In this document: piece after piece, positions 1-7,645 of the stretch
How the letters are laid out: every line of letters begins with the position of its first letter
Numbering within the stretch: the first letter of the stretch is position 1
Source of the DNA: an uncultured Clostridia bacterium
Lineage (GTDB): Bacteria > Bacillota > Clostridia > Christensenellales > UBA1242
Direction of reading: 5' to 3'
NCBI GenBank assembly: GCA_947589655.1
Contig: CANQCE010000007.1
Span: forward strand, 1 to 20,328
DNA length: 20,328 bases
The notes under the pieces: generated by a model
The model's input: the letters and a program-made list of their open reading frames with translations, nothing else
Told to the model about the DNA's origin: nothing
The model's database searches: none
Position numbers and translations under genes: made by a program

Positions 1-2324
1 GGTGGTGCTGGTGAAGGCGTTGGTGTCGGCGCTGGAGAAGGAGTAGGAGTCGGCGCTGGAGAAGGAGTTGGAGTTGGTGTAGGTGCTGGTGCAGGCGCAG
101 GGGCTGGCGTTGGTCCTCCAGTTGGGACTGCGAACGGCGATGCGGTTCTGGTTGCAGCCCCAGCAGGTGCCCCAGTTCCAGTTGGTGTTCCAGTTCCTGT
201 TGCAGTTCCAGAAGGTGCCCAAGTTCTGGTTGACGCCGCAGCAGGTGCCCCAGTTGCAGTTCCAGTTGGTGTTCCGGAAGGAACCCATGCTCGGACTCTT
301 GTTGTCACATATGGCATTACTGGTGTTGCTGCAACATATCCATATACCGGAGTTGCATATGGCACAAATCCAGTTGTTATAACTGTTGCCCCTGGCGTTG
401 TTACAACTGTTGTTGTTGGCATATATGTCAGTGAGTATCCGTATGTGTATGCATATGTGTATGGGGCATATGTGTATACTGGTGCAGGCGCTGCATATAC
501 AGGTGCTGCGTAAGTTGGTGCTGCATAGGTCGCTGCTGCATATGTTGGTGCGGCGTAAGTTGGCGTAGGTGTTGCCGCTGGCGCACTGGTTCTTGCCGCT
601 GGTGCTGCAGTTCCAGTAGGTGCCCCGGTTGGCGTTCCGTCAGTTCCAACAGGAGTTCTGGCTCTAGGTGACATTCTTCTAGTTCCAGTTGATAAATCTT
701 CAGTTCTTTTTATTGGCTCAGGTGCAGGCTTTGGCTCTGGCGCAGGTTCTGGTGTAGGTGCAGGTTCTGGTGTAAATGCAGACACTGGTGTAGTTGCAGG
801 TGCAGGCGCTGGTGTATCATCAGTTTTTTTACGTTCAGGGGTTGCAGTTTGTATCGGTGTAATTTCTGGTTCCAAAGAGTAATCAGCCATCCCAGAAATT
901 GTGGCACTGGCACTGCCCCAAGTATTATCGGTTTCTCGTGTTTGTTCAGGCATTTCTTGTGCGGAAACAGGGGTAATTTCATCAGCCGTTCTGTCTTCAT
1001 ATTCAGGCGGAACGAAAGAGCGGCTTCTTTCACTGACTGGCGTGCCCAATTCTTTATGAGGTTCTCTTTTCATGCTTGGATATACACCTTGGCTTGAATA
1101 AATCCAAGAATTATCTCTTTCATTTGCAGGGTTAAGGCTATATGTATAGGCTTCTTTGCCTTTGCCTATTTTTATTCTCTCTGTGGAAGCCCCAACACCT
1201 GTGTTTGCAACTTCTGTGCGTTCAAGTGGTGTGCGAATATCTTCCGTAATTTTAACAAGGTCCTCATCTTGCAAGTCAGGCTTTTCATTTTTTGCAGGCA
1301 GAGGAACTAACACGTCATGTGTTCTTGTTCCTTTTGCTTCAAGATGCAGATATAATTGATTTTCATCTTGTTGGTCTTTTTCAAAACTTGCCCCTTGAAT
1401 TTCAAACCTTCTTGGGGTTGTTACGCGGCCTGGTTCCTTGGTGTCTGGATGCTCGCTTAAAGGGGCATATAAATAGGATTTTCCACTTTCTTCAATAAAA
1501 CGTAAATTGGCACCAGCAAGGGCTCTTGTTTTTGTTTTAATTAGCCCATGATTTAGTTCTGTTACGGCTTCCCCTCTTTTTTCCGCATTGCTTCTTTGAA
1601 GCATTAAAACTGTATCTTTAAAATGGCCAGAACATTTTGCACCAAAATTCACATCTTCGCGCTGCTCGTCAAACAGTGCTTGCACGCCAGCCTCTGTAAT
1701 GCTGATATCAAGAGGTTTGTCCATCACCTCAGAAAACCTTTCGCCAGTGGAATCAATTGCCTTGATTGCATCTGCGGAAAATTCCAGTGCGCCATTGTCA
1801 GTTTTGGCACGCATTGCAACGCCGTTTTTCCCTCTTAAAATAAAAGTGCCGTCTGTAAATTCAACTTGTGGGATGGAATAAAGCCCATCTTCATCGCGTT
1901 CACCAAATGCGGTTGGAAAATCATCCAAAACGCTTTGAGCGAACCTTGCTTTAATAACTTTTTTGGATGTTTCTTCTTGTTTTTCTTCCTGTTCGTAGAA
2001 AGTTGCCATATCAACAGTTTTGTCTTCCTGCTTTTGCGTAACTCTGAAAAGTTCTTTTCTTGTTTTATCTGGTGTTTTATCTTGGCTAACCACCGAAATT
2101 GTTTGTGTTTTGTCCTCTCCAGTTTCAGTTTTGCCCAATGAAATATGACAAGACGAGGTTTGTTCGCCATCTCTTTCGGTTACTTCAATTGACTTTACAT
2201 TCTTTTTTCCAGTGGCACTACGCTTTATTGCAGGTGCCTCCAAAAACTGTTCGTTTGTTGTATTATCTGGAATATAAGGGTTTTCACCGCTATTTAATTC
2301 TTCAGATAAATCTTGTTCTGCCAT
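1..2324 (-). CDS. Large protein with Pro/Thr/Ala/Tyr-rich repetitive tail, C-terminus beyond window
   Basis: I read this frame triplet by triplet from the ATG at 2324-2322 to base 3 and met no stop, so at least 774 codons are open. The start has AAGGAGG about 6 nt upstream and a consensus promoter. The protein begins MAEQDLSEELNSGENPY and has no signal peptide or membrane helix. Residues 1 to about 500 are charged and globular-looking. From about 503 it becomes Pro/Ala/Glu-rich (PAPTPEPAPEPKPAPEP). At about 588-635 it is Tyr-rich with repeated TYAAP units. At about 678-735 it carries two imperfect repeats starting AWVPSG or TWAPSG and rich in TGT/PTG. It then ends in PTPTPSPA repeats running off the window. 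I do not recognise the family. The tail resembles glycosylated stalks or linkers of surface proteins, but nothing visible sends it to export. Existence is near certain; function is unknown. Confidence 0.85.
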   Translation of the reverse strand, partial: MAEQDLSEELNSGENPYIPDNTTNEQFLEAPAIKRSATGKKNVKSIEVTERDGEQTSSCHISLGKTETGEDKTQTISVVSQDKTPDKTRKELFRVTQKQEDKTVDMATFYEQEEKQEETSKKVIKARFAQSVLDDFPTAFGERDEDGLYSIPQVEFTDGTFILRGKNGVAMRAKTDNGALEFSADAIKAIDSTGERFSEVMDKPLDISITEAGVQALFDEQREDVNFGAKCSGHFKDTVLMLQRSNAEKRGEAVTELNHGLIKTKTRALAGANLRFIEESGKSYLYAPLSEHPDTKEPGRVTTPRRFEIQGASFEKDQQDENQLYLHLEAKGTRTHDVLVPLPAKNEKPDLQDEDLVKITEDIRTPLERTEVANTGVGASTERIKIGKGKEAYTYSLNPANERDNSWIYSSQGVYPSMKREPHKELGTPVSERSRSFVPPEYEDRTADEITPVSAQEMPEQTRETDNTWGSASATISGMADYSLEPEITPIQTATPERKKTDDTPAPAPATTPVSAFTPEPAPTPEPAPEPKPAPEPIKRTEDLSTGTRRMSPRARTPVGTDGTPTGAPTGTAAPAARTSAPAATPTPTYAAPTYAAATYAAPTYAAPVYAAPAPVYTYAPYTYAYTYGYSLTYMPTTTVVTTPGATVITTGFVPYATPVYGYVAATPVMPYVTTRVRAWVPSGTPTGTATGAPAAASTRTWAPSGTATGTGTPTGTGAPAGAATRTASPFAVPTGGPTPAPAPAPAPTPTPTPSPAPTPTPSPAPTPTPSPAP
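4..75. repeat. 24-bp tandem repeat, three copies
   Basis: Three consecutive 24-bp units (4-27, 28-51, 52-75) share the core GGCGCTGGAGAAGGAGT. Read on the minus strand, each codes for an eight-residue PTPTPSPA-type unit in the tail of the large ORF. The period is a multiple of three, so gain or loss of a unit keeps the frame. More copies may lie outside the window. Confidence 0.8.
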
Positions 2325-2363
2325 ATTTCCTCCTTCTTAAAGGTTACAACTTTCTGTAATGAA

Positions 2364-2392
2364 ATTATACCATATTTGGCTACTTATGTCAA
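2364..2392 (-). promoter_or_regulatory. Consensus sigma-A-type promoter for the large minus-strand ORF
   Basis: On the minus strand TTGACA (2392-2387) and TATAAT (2369-2364) match consensus perfectly with a 17-bp spacer. The predicted transcript start is about 30-35 nt upstream of the ATG at 2324, leaving room for the AAGGAGG site. Confidence 0.85.
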
Positions 2393-2470
2393 TTGTTGTC
2401 GTAAAATAAATTTCCAAAGTGTTATTTATCAATATTTTGGAGACTTTTGATGTTTTTATCAGTAAAAAGT

Positions 2471-2499
2471 TTGTGTTTTTTTACAGTTTTTGCTAAAAT
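2471..2499 (+). promoter_or_regulatory. Probable secA promoter
   Basis: TTGTGT (2471-2476), a 17-bp spacer and TAAAAT (2494-2499) precede secA. The -10 form matches other promoters in this window. It lies downstream of an in-frame ATG at 2447, which argues against that ATG being the translation start. Confidence 0.5.
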
Positions 2500-2536
2500 G
2501 ATTGTGATATTGGCTATATTTTTTAAGGAGACAACC

Positions 2537-5272
2537 ATGGGAATTTTTGGAAATGAAAACAAATCTCAAGTAAAAAAATTAAGAAAAATTGCTGACAAAG
2601 TTGTGGCGTTGGAAGATAAATACCGCGCCTTGTCAGATGAAGACCTTCGCGCTTGCACAGAAGATTTTAAAAAGCGTGTGGCAGCAGGCGAGGGCTTAAA
2701 TGACCTTTTGCCAGAGGCGTATGCGGTGGTTAGAGAGGCCGCCGACAGAGTTTTAAACATGAGGCACTTTTACGTGCAAATTTTGGGCGGAATTGCACTG
2801 CATCAAGGGCGTATTGCCGAAATGGCAACCGGTGAAGGAAAAACGCTTGTGGCAACACTTCCTGCATATCTTAATGCGCTTAGCGGGCTGGGCGTGCATG
2901 TTGTAACGGTGAACGAATATTTGGCAAAGCGTGACGCCGAGTGGATGGGAAAAGTCTACAAATTTTTGGGGCTTACAGTTGGCGTTATTGTTTCTGGAAT
3001 GGACGAAAAAGCCAAAAAGCAGGCATATGCATGTGATATAACTTACTGCACCAATAACGAGCTTGGCTTTGACTATCTTCGCGACAATATGGCAATCATG
3101 AAAGAGCAGCGTGTTCAGCGTGGGCATAACTTTGCCATTGTGGACGAGGTGGACAGCATTTTGATTGATGAGGCAAGAACGCCACTTATCATTTCTGGGC
3201 GAGGGATGAAATCTAGCGACAATTATATACGCGCACAAAAATTTGCCAAAACATTAAAGCCAGAAGATTGGGAAAAGGACGAAAAAACAAAAGCACTTAA
3301 CCTCACCGAAAGCGGTGTGGCAAAGGCAGAGCGTTTTTATGGCACAGAAAACCTTTCTGATATTGACAACTTGGAACTTAACCATTATATAAACAACGCG
3401 TTAAAAGCCAACTTTGTTATGTTCGTGAACGAAAACTATATTGTTAAAGATGGCGAGGTTATCATTGTTGACGAGTTTACAGGCCGTTTGATGCCGGGCA
3501 GGCGTTACAACGATGGATTGCATCAAGCCATAGAGGCAAAAGAGGGCGTTGAAATTAAAGACGAAAACAAAACCCTTGCCACCATCACTTTTCAAAATTA
3601 TTTCCGCATTTACAACAAACTTTCTGGCATGACAGGAACTGCCAAAACAGAAGAAGGCGAATTTAGAGCAATCTACAAGTTGGACGTTGTAACAATTCCA
3701 ACCAACAAGCCAAACATCCGCATAGATGAGCCAGACATTGTTTTCACCACCGAGGCAGGCAAGATTAAAGCCATTGTTGAAGAAATCAAACGCCGCCACG
3801 AAAGCGGACAGCCAATTCTTATTGGCACAATCACCATTGATAAAAGTGAACTTTTGTCAAAAGCCTTAAAAGAAAACAAAATTAAACACACCGTTTTGAA
3901 CGCAAAAAATCACGAGCAAGAAAGCCAAATTGTGGCACAAGCAGGCAGAAAAGGCGCTGTTACCATTGCCACCAACATGGCAGGGCGTGGAACGGATATT
4001 CTTCTTGGCGGGAACCCAGAGTTTATGGCGAAAAAGCAGATGCAAGAAGAAGGCTTTTCAGAGGAACAAATTTCTTACGCAACGGCATTTAACACCATTG
4101 ATGACAAAGAAATGCAAAAGGCCAGAGAGCGTTATAACGAACTTTACACCGAATTTAAAAAGACCACCGATGCCGAAAAAGAGGAGGTGCGAAAAGCAGG
4201 GGGCCTTCACATTGTTGGCACCGAAAGGCACGAATCACGCCGAATTGACAACCAGTTGCGCGGCCGTGCATCGCGTCAGGGTGACCCAGGTTCCAGCGTG
4301 TTCTTTCTTTCGTTGGAAGATGACCTTATTCGCAGGTTTGGTGGCGACAGATTAAAGAAAATTGCACAATTTTTCAGGTTGGAAGAAGACACACCAATTC
4401 AACTGAAAATTCTTTCAAAGCAGATTGAGGGCGCTCAAAAGAAGATTGAAATTCAAAACTTTGCAATGCGAAAAACCGTTTTGCAGTTTGACGATGTTAT
4501 GAACGCACAACGTGAGGTTATTTACAAAGAGCGAAATCGCGTGCTGGACGGCACAAGCACACACGAACAGATTATGGGAATGTTCCCAGATGTGATTAAA
4601 AAAGTTTGCGACCGCTGTGTGGATGGCGAAAAACCATATTTTGAATGGGATTTTGCAAAGATAAATCAAGAACTTGAGCGTGGGCTTTTGGAAAAAGGCA
4701 AGAATTTGATAACCGAAGATTTTTGTGAGGGCATGGACAAAGAAGATTTGGAAGAAGCCGTCATGAAACAGGTGGAAAAACGCTATAACGAGCGTATGAA
4801 CGAAGCTGGCAAATATGGCATTGATTTTGAAAAACTTGAAAGTTTTGTGCTGTTAAAAGTTGTTGATAGCAACTGGATGAACCATATTGACGACATGCAA
4901 ATTATGAAGAACGAAATTTTTGCGCGCGGCTTTGGCAATCAGGACCCAGTGCTTGCCTATAAAAAAGATGCATATGAAATGTTTGACAACATGATTGAAA
5001 AAATTCGCGAAACAACTTGCGTGCTGCTTTTGAACACCAGCATTGAAGTTCGCCGCCCAGAGCCAAAGCCAACACAGGTTTCAACGCAGTTCACAGAGGC
5101 AAGGGTGTCGGATGTTCCAAAGCGAACAGGCAACGCAATGCCAGAACGCCCACAAGAAGTGAAAAAACAGACCACCATTGTGAACACCGAAAAGAAAATT
5201 GGCCGCAACGACCCATGCCCATGCGGCAGCGGAAAGAAATACAAGAATTGCTGCGGGCGTGGGGGCAACTAG
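2537..5272 (+). CDS. secA: Preprotein translocase subunit SecA
   Basis: SecA is the ATPase motor that drives unfolded preproteins through the SecYEG channel. The 911-aa product starts at the ATG at 2537, which has AAGGAG seven bases upstream. An in-frame ATG 30 codons earlier would add a hydrophobic stretch not found in SecA and lies above the likely promoter. Visible features in order: the Walker A motif MATGEGKT at residues 96-103, the Walker B DEVD at 203-206 in the family signature leading to DEARTP, the second helicase domain with NMAGRGTDI and QLRGRASRQGDPG, the long scaffold helix region, and a C-terminal zinc-binding SEC-C motif (CPCGSGKKYKNCC) that binds SecB or ribosomes in known SecAs. 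Length is normal. It is monocistronic here, with a divergent neighbour upstream and a gene-free stretch downstream. Confidence 0.98.
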   Translation: MGIFGNENKSQVKKLRKIADKVVALEDKYRALSDEDLRACTEDFKKRVAAGEGLNDLLPEAYAVVREAADRVLNMRHFYVQILGGIALHQGRIAEMATGEGKTLVATLPAYLNALSGLGVHVVTVNEYLAKRDAEWMGKVYKFLGLTVGVIVSGMDEKAKKQAYACDITYCTNNELGFDYLRDNMAIMKEQRVQRGHNFAIVDEVDSILIDEARTPLIISGRGMKSSDNYIRAQKFAKTLKPEDWEKDEKTKALNLTESGVAKAERFYGTENLSDIDNLELNHYINNALKANFVMFVNENYIVKDGEVIIVDEFTGRLMPGRRYNDGLHQAIEAKEGVEIKDENKTLATITFQNYFRIYNKLSGMTGTAKTEEGEFRAIYKLDVVTIPTNKPNIRIDEPDIVFTTEAGKIKAIVEEIKRRHESGQPILIGTITIDKSELLSKALKENKIKHTVLNAKNHEQESQIVAQAGRKGAVTIATNMAGRGTDILLGGNPEFMAKKQMQEEGFSEEQISYATAFNTIDDKEMQKARERYNELYTEFKKTTDAEKEEVRKAGGLHIVGTERHESRRIDNQLRGRASRQGDPGSSVFFLSLEDDLIRRFGGDRLKKIAQFFRLEEDTPIQLKILSKQIEGAQKKIEIQNFAMRKTVLQFDDVMNAQREVIYKERNRVLDGTSTHEQIMGMFPDVIKKVCDRCVDGEKPYFEWDFAKINQELERGLLEKGKNLITEDFCEGMDKEDLEEAVMKQVEKRYNERMNEAGKYGIDFEKLESFVLLKVVDSNWMNHIDDMQIMKNEIFARGFGNQDPVLAYKKDAYEMFDNMIEKIRETTCVLLLNTSIEVRRPEPKPTQVSTQFTEARVSDVPKRTGNAMPERPQEVKKQTTIVNTEKKIGRNDPCPCGSGKKYKNCCGRGGN

Positions 5273-5280
5273 AATTTACG

Positions 5281-5306
5281 CCCCAAAAATGCGAGCATTT
5301 TCGGGG
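5281..5306. other. Strong stem-loop just after secA
   Basis: CCCCAAAAATGC (5281-5292) faces GCATTTTCGGGG (5295-5306) with one mismatch and a GA centre, nine bases after the secA stop. No T-run follows, so it is not a standard intrinsic terminator. The right arm overlaps another palindrome, CGGGGACCCCG (5302-5312), so the two structures would compete. It could protect or end the secA mRNA, or be part of the repeat region that follows. Confidence 0.6.
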
Positions 5307-5334
5307 ACCCCGTAACGGCGACACGCACCGATTG

Positions 5335-5378
5335 GTCATTCTGAGCAAGTGCTGTTAAGCACGCAGTCGAAGAATCTC
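5335..5378. repeat. Copy of a GTCATTCTGAGC...GAAGAATCTC intergenic repeat
   Basis: GTCATTCTGAGC (5335-5346) and GTCGAAGAATCTC (5366-5378) enclose an inner hairpin GTGCT-GTTA-AGCAC (5349-5362). The outer ATTCT/AGAAT arms also pair. From memory, very similar elements recur between genes of many unrelated bacterial genomes. Only one copy is in this window, so its being a dispersed repeat is recalled knowledge and not shown here. Confidence 0.5.
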
Positions 5379-5442
5379 CTACCTATAAAAAAACAAGCAC
5401 GGTGCTAACGCCTAAAATTCGTTTCCCCCACGGGCCCCTTTT

Positions 5443-5600
5443 CGCCTGGCAAAATTCCGCTGGACATTTTGCGGGCGGCTAAAGTGCCTCAAAATTTTTA
5501 AGAGCGAACGCAGTTCTTTCCTTTAAAAATTTTGTAGGCGTGTTTTGGAGTGAGAATAAGCAGGGCGTTGTGAGAGCCTTCGAGGGGGCGGCTACGAAGG
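5443..5600. repeat. Cluster of three hairpins in the gene-free stretch after secA
   Basis: The 475 bases from 5273 to 5747 carry no convincing ORF. Within them are three inverted repeats: CGCC...GCAAAAT with ATTTTGC...GGCG (5443-5477), a perfect 12-bp pair CAAAATTTTTAA/TTAAAAATTTTG (5490-5501 and 5523-5534), and CCTTCG/CGAAGG (5577-5582 and 5595-5600). The stretch looks more GC-rich than the flanking genes. It may be an interspersed palindromic repeat or a structured RNA. I did not see the conserved cores of tmRNA, SRP RNA or RNase P RNA. Confidence 0.5.
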
Positions 5601-5634
5601 GGAAAAGTATAAACAAAATTTTTTCTTAATTCAC

Positions 5635-5664
5635 TTGACTTGAAATTGAAAATATGTGTAAAAT
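5635..5664 (+). promoter_or_regulatory. Promoter of the BspA-like surface protein gene
   Basis: TTGACT (5635-5640) and TAAAAT (5659-5664) are separated by 18 bp. The predicted transcript start near 5671 gives a leader of about 77 nt before the ATG at 5748. Confidence 0.65.
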
Positions 5665-5680
5665 AAAAATGAAATAGGAA

Positions 5681-5705
5681 GGAGATTTGCGTAGCAAATC
5701 ACTCC
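5681..5705 (+). promoter_or_regulatory. Leader hairpin covering a Shine-Dalgarno-like site
   Basis: GATTTGC-GTA-GCAAATC (5684-5700) is a perfect seven-pair stem, extended by GGA/TCC at 5681-5683 and 5703-5705 across a two-base bulge. The left arm takes in the end of AGGAAGGAG, an SD-like site that no start codon follows at normal distance. It sits in the predicted 5' leader of the BspA-like gene. A regulatory role is inference. Confidence 0.45.
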
Positions 5706-5747
5706 AAACAGATAAAGCAAAAATAGAAAGATAAGCGAGGTGTAAAG

Positions 5748-6655
5748 ATGAAAAGAAAAATTGCGGGGGGGGGAATCGAGGATTCCGAAAATTAAAAAAC
5801 AGGCTTAAATTCACAGGGCTGGCAGTTCTGTTTCTTTTCACAATCACTTGTAGCATGGTTTCAGTAATTTTAGCTGCTCTCACGGCAAACGTGGGTAGCA
5901 GTTTTTCTATTACATATGAGCCTCAGGCGGACAGGGCGAACCTTTTAACTGGCAAAGAGATGAACGAGATTTTTCGTGGAGATGGAAACACGTTTGATTC
6001 AGGAGATGATATATCAGTTTACAGCGTAACATTTGATTATTACAAGGCTGACGGAACAACATACACAAATTCAGGCACAACTCTGTCAAAAGAAAATGCA
6101 GACGAAAGCATTGGAGAAATTGATGTTTTTAGGGTGGCATATGAAGATCCAATGTTAGAAGGTATGCCGCTTTTCAATGTTTACATACTTTCCAGCCTGC
6201 CAATATATGCAGCAGCGGACAGCTCTTATATGTTTGCAAATTTAACCGTTTGCACAAGTTACAATTTCAGCAATTTTAACACAAGCGAAGTGGAAGATAT
6301 GAGTTTTATGTTTTCTAATGCATCTTCATTTGCATATGTGACTGATGCAATCGATTTGGGCTATGGCAAGAAAGTTGTTTTGGATTTGGTGGATTTTGAC
6401 ACAAGAAATTGCATAAATGTGGAGAATATGTTTGAAGATTTTCTTGGAGATTCATATCATGAGTGTGGCATGGCAATAGGGAAGATTTTTGTGGGAGAGA
6501 ATTTTCGCCTAGACAAAGCCATTCAAGCAAATTCAAGCCAAATGTTGTTTTCTGAAAACAATGAAAATTGGGAAGGAATGGAAAACAATACGGCTCGAAG
6601 CGATGTTATAGCAGCACTTTCTGAATCTTTTTATATATCAACGCATTTTGCGTGA
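5748..6655 (+). CDS. BspA/DUF285-like secreted protein, N-terminal part, frame broken at a G9 tract
   Basis: The ATG at 5748 has a GAGGTG ribosome site eight bases upstream and codes for MKRKIAGGGIEDSEN before a stop at 5793. The long frame is one register away. It opens after a stop at 5732 but has no ATG, GTG or TTG until 5855. Read upstream of 5855, that frame encodes a basic stretch and a hydrophobic helix (LKFTGLAVLFLFTITC onward), a textbook signal peptide. Adding one G to the nine at 5765-5773, or removing two, fuses the ATG to it. The mature part has a DUF285/BspA repeat signature: MFANL, NFSNFNTSEVEDMSFMF and DFDTRNCINVENMF. These repeats occur in leucine-rich-type surface proteins. 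No cell-wall anchor is seen. The frame ends at TGA 6653-6655, overlapping the next piece. The gene is phase-variable OFF, a pseudogene, or an assembly error. Confidence 0.75.
5765..5773 (+). repeat. Run of nine G inside the start of a secreted-protein gene
   Basis: The run is C followed by nine G, at codons 6 to 9 after the ATG at 5748. Homopolymer G tracts slip during replication and are known contingency switches in other bacteria. With ten or seven G the start codon and the signal peptide are in one frame; with nine they are not. Confidence 0.85.
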
Positions 6656-7581
6656 TAGGCTTTTATGCGGCAGATTTTAATGCAATGCTACAAGAAGGTA
6701 TAAACATTTCTTGGTTAACATACACTTTAAAAGAGCATAGTAGCACCATTAACTATATAGTTTTTGACAAGTTCCAAAGTGATGCCGAAACCCCTGGCAC
6801 GTATATTGATGGCACATCAGGTATTGCTTTTGCAAGAAATTATAATTGGATTATATCTGGCGGAGAGGGGATAGCCACTTCGGACTGGGCTGAAGGTGGA
6901 CAAATGCAGTTTGATGGCACAACAACAACATATGGGGGATATGAAAAATACATTTTGGATAGGCACAAAATTTTCCTTGGATTTAATGTGACAACTTTCA
7001 TTTCCCAAGTTCACTATTTATATTTCTTGTCCGACACGCAAATTTATGCAATTGATGGTGGGGTTTCACATGGCTATTATATGCGTGGCTATGATTATGC
7101 CTCACAATATAGAGAGGGTGCAGGCATGTTTGCAAATTTGCCTAGGATAAATGGCTTTAAATTCAACAACTTTAGCACTGAACTTATGGAAGATATGGAA
7201 TATATGTTTTATAACTCTGCCACTTGGGGAAAGGATGAGTATCTCAACGCCGACAATCCGACTAGAATAAAATATTGCACATCGCCGCAAGGGATGACAA
7301 GTGTTTATGATGAATATTATCTTGACCTTAACCTTTCTGCTTTTGATTTTTCACATGTTGGCGAGCAGGGGTTTGACAATATGTTTAGCGGTGCTGATGA
7401 AACTTCAAAGTGCGGAATCGGCGCAGTTTATGGAGATGATTTAGGACTTTTGCCAGAATATATTATGAATCATGATAATTATGGATTGAATCTTGAAAAC
7501 AGCGTTTTGGTGGACAGGAATAATGGTGGGGGATATATTATATGTTCAAGCGATATGTATGAGCCAAAGCCGTGGGAGTGA
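6652..7581 (+). CDS. BspA/DUF285-like protein, C-terminal part, frameshifted from the preceding piece
   Basis: This 309-codon frame could start at GTG 6652, which overlaps the TGA of the previous piece as GTGA. There is no ribosome site and no signal peptide. It continues the same kind of protein: MFANLPRINGFKFNNFSTEL, MEDMEYMFYNSATWGKD and DFSHVGEQGFDNMFSG are DUF285-type repeat units. Both frames are open between 6625 and 6652, where a missing base would merge them. The likeliest reading is one long repeat protein with a second frameshift here. Translational coupling through the overlap is possible but less likely. The C-terminus, ending YEPKPWE, has no LPXTG motif, SLH domain or membrane helix. 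No clear terminator separates it from the rpsF promoter. Confidence 0.7.
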   Translation: MIGFYAADFNAMLQEGINISWLTYTLKEHSSTINYIVFDKFQSDAETPGTYIDGTSGIAFARNYNWIISGGEGIATSDWAEGGQMQFDGTTTTYGGYEKYILDRHKIFLGFNVTTFISQVHYLYFLSDTQIYAIDGGVSHGYYMRGYDYASQYREGAGMFANLPRINGFKFNNFSTELMEDMEYMFYNSATWGKDEYLNADNPTRIKYCTSPQGMTSVYDEYYLDLNLSAFDFSHVGEQGFDNMFSGADETSKCGIGAVYGDDLGLLPEYIMNHDNYGLNLENSVLVDRNNGGGYIICSSDMYEPKPWE

Positions 7582-7611
7582 TGTTCCCAGAAATTTATTC
7601 ATTGCAATCAC

Positions 7612-7641
7612 TTGACAAATAACTCCTTTTTATGTTAAACT
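7612..7641 (+). promoter_or_regulatory. Promoter of the rpsF operon
   Basis: TTGACA (7612-7617) is consensus. TAAACT (7636-7641) follows after 18 bp. The transcript would have a leader of roughly 65-70 nt before rpsF. Confidence 0.65.
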
Positions 7642-7645
7642 GCCT

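Noticed and set aside
1..120. CRISPR-like repeats at the window start
   Set aside because: The repeats are head-to-tail 24-bp units without spacers and lie in frame inside a coding region.
83..568. Plus-strand frames rich in Leu, Gln and Val
   Set aside because: They are the opposite strand of the Pro/Thr/Ala repeat tail of the large minus-strand gene; low-complexity DNA keeps several frames open.
2447..2536. A longer secA start at the in-frame ATG 2447
   Set aside because: It adds 30 mostly hydrophobic residues absent from SecA, lies upstream of the likely promoter and lacks a ribosome site, while the ATG at 2537 has AAGGAG.
2753..4669. Several minus-strand frames of 70-160 codons inside secA
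   Set aside because: They have no ribosome sites and lie fully within a certain gene.
5091..5348. Minus-strand frame over the end of secA and the following hairpin
   Set aside because: It has no ribosome site or recognisable protein and overlaps the SEC-C coding region.
5443..5600. Known structural RNA (tmRNA, SRP RNA, RNase P RNA, 6S) in the gene-free stretch
   Set aside because: None of the conserved cores I know was seen; only hairpins support an RNA.
5626..5883. Minus-strand frame of 85 codons across the BspA-like promoter and signal peptide
   Set aside because: It has no ribosome site and overlaps a promoter, a leader hairpin and a signal-peptide coding region on the plus strand.
6622..6655. 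Programmed -1 ribosomal frameshift joining the two BspA-like pieces
   Set aside because: The T run does not form a slippery heptamer in the correct register, so an indel is the simpler explanation.
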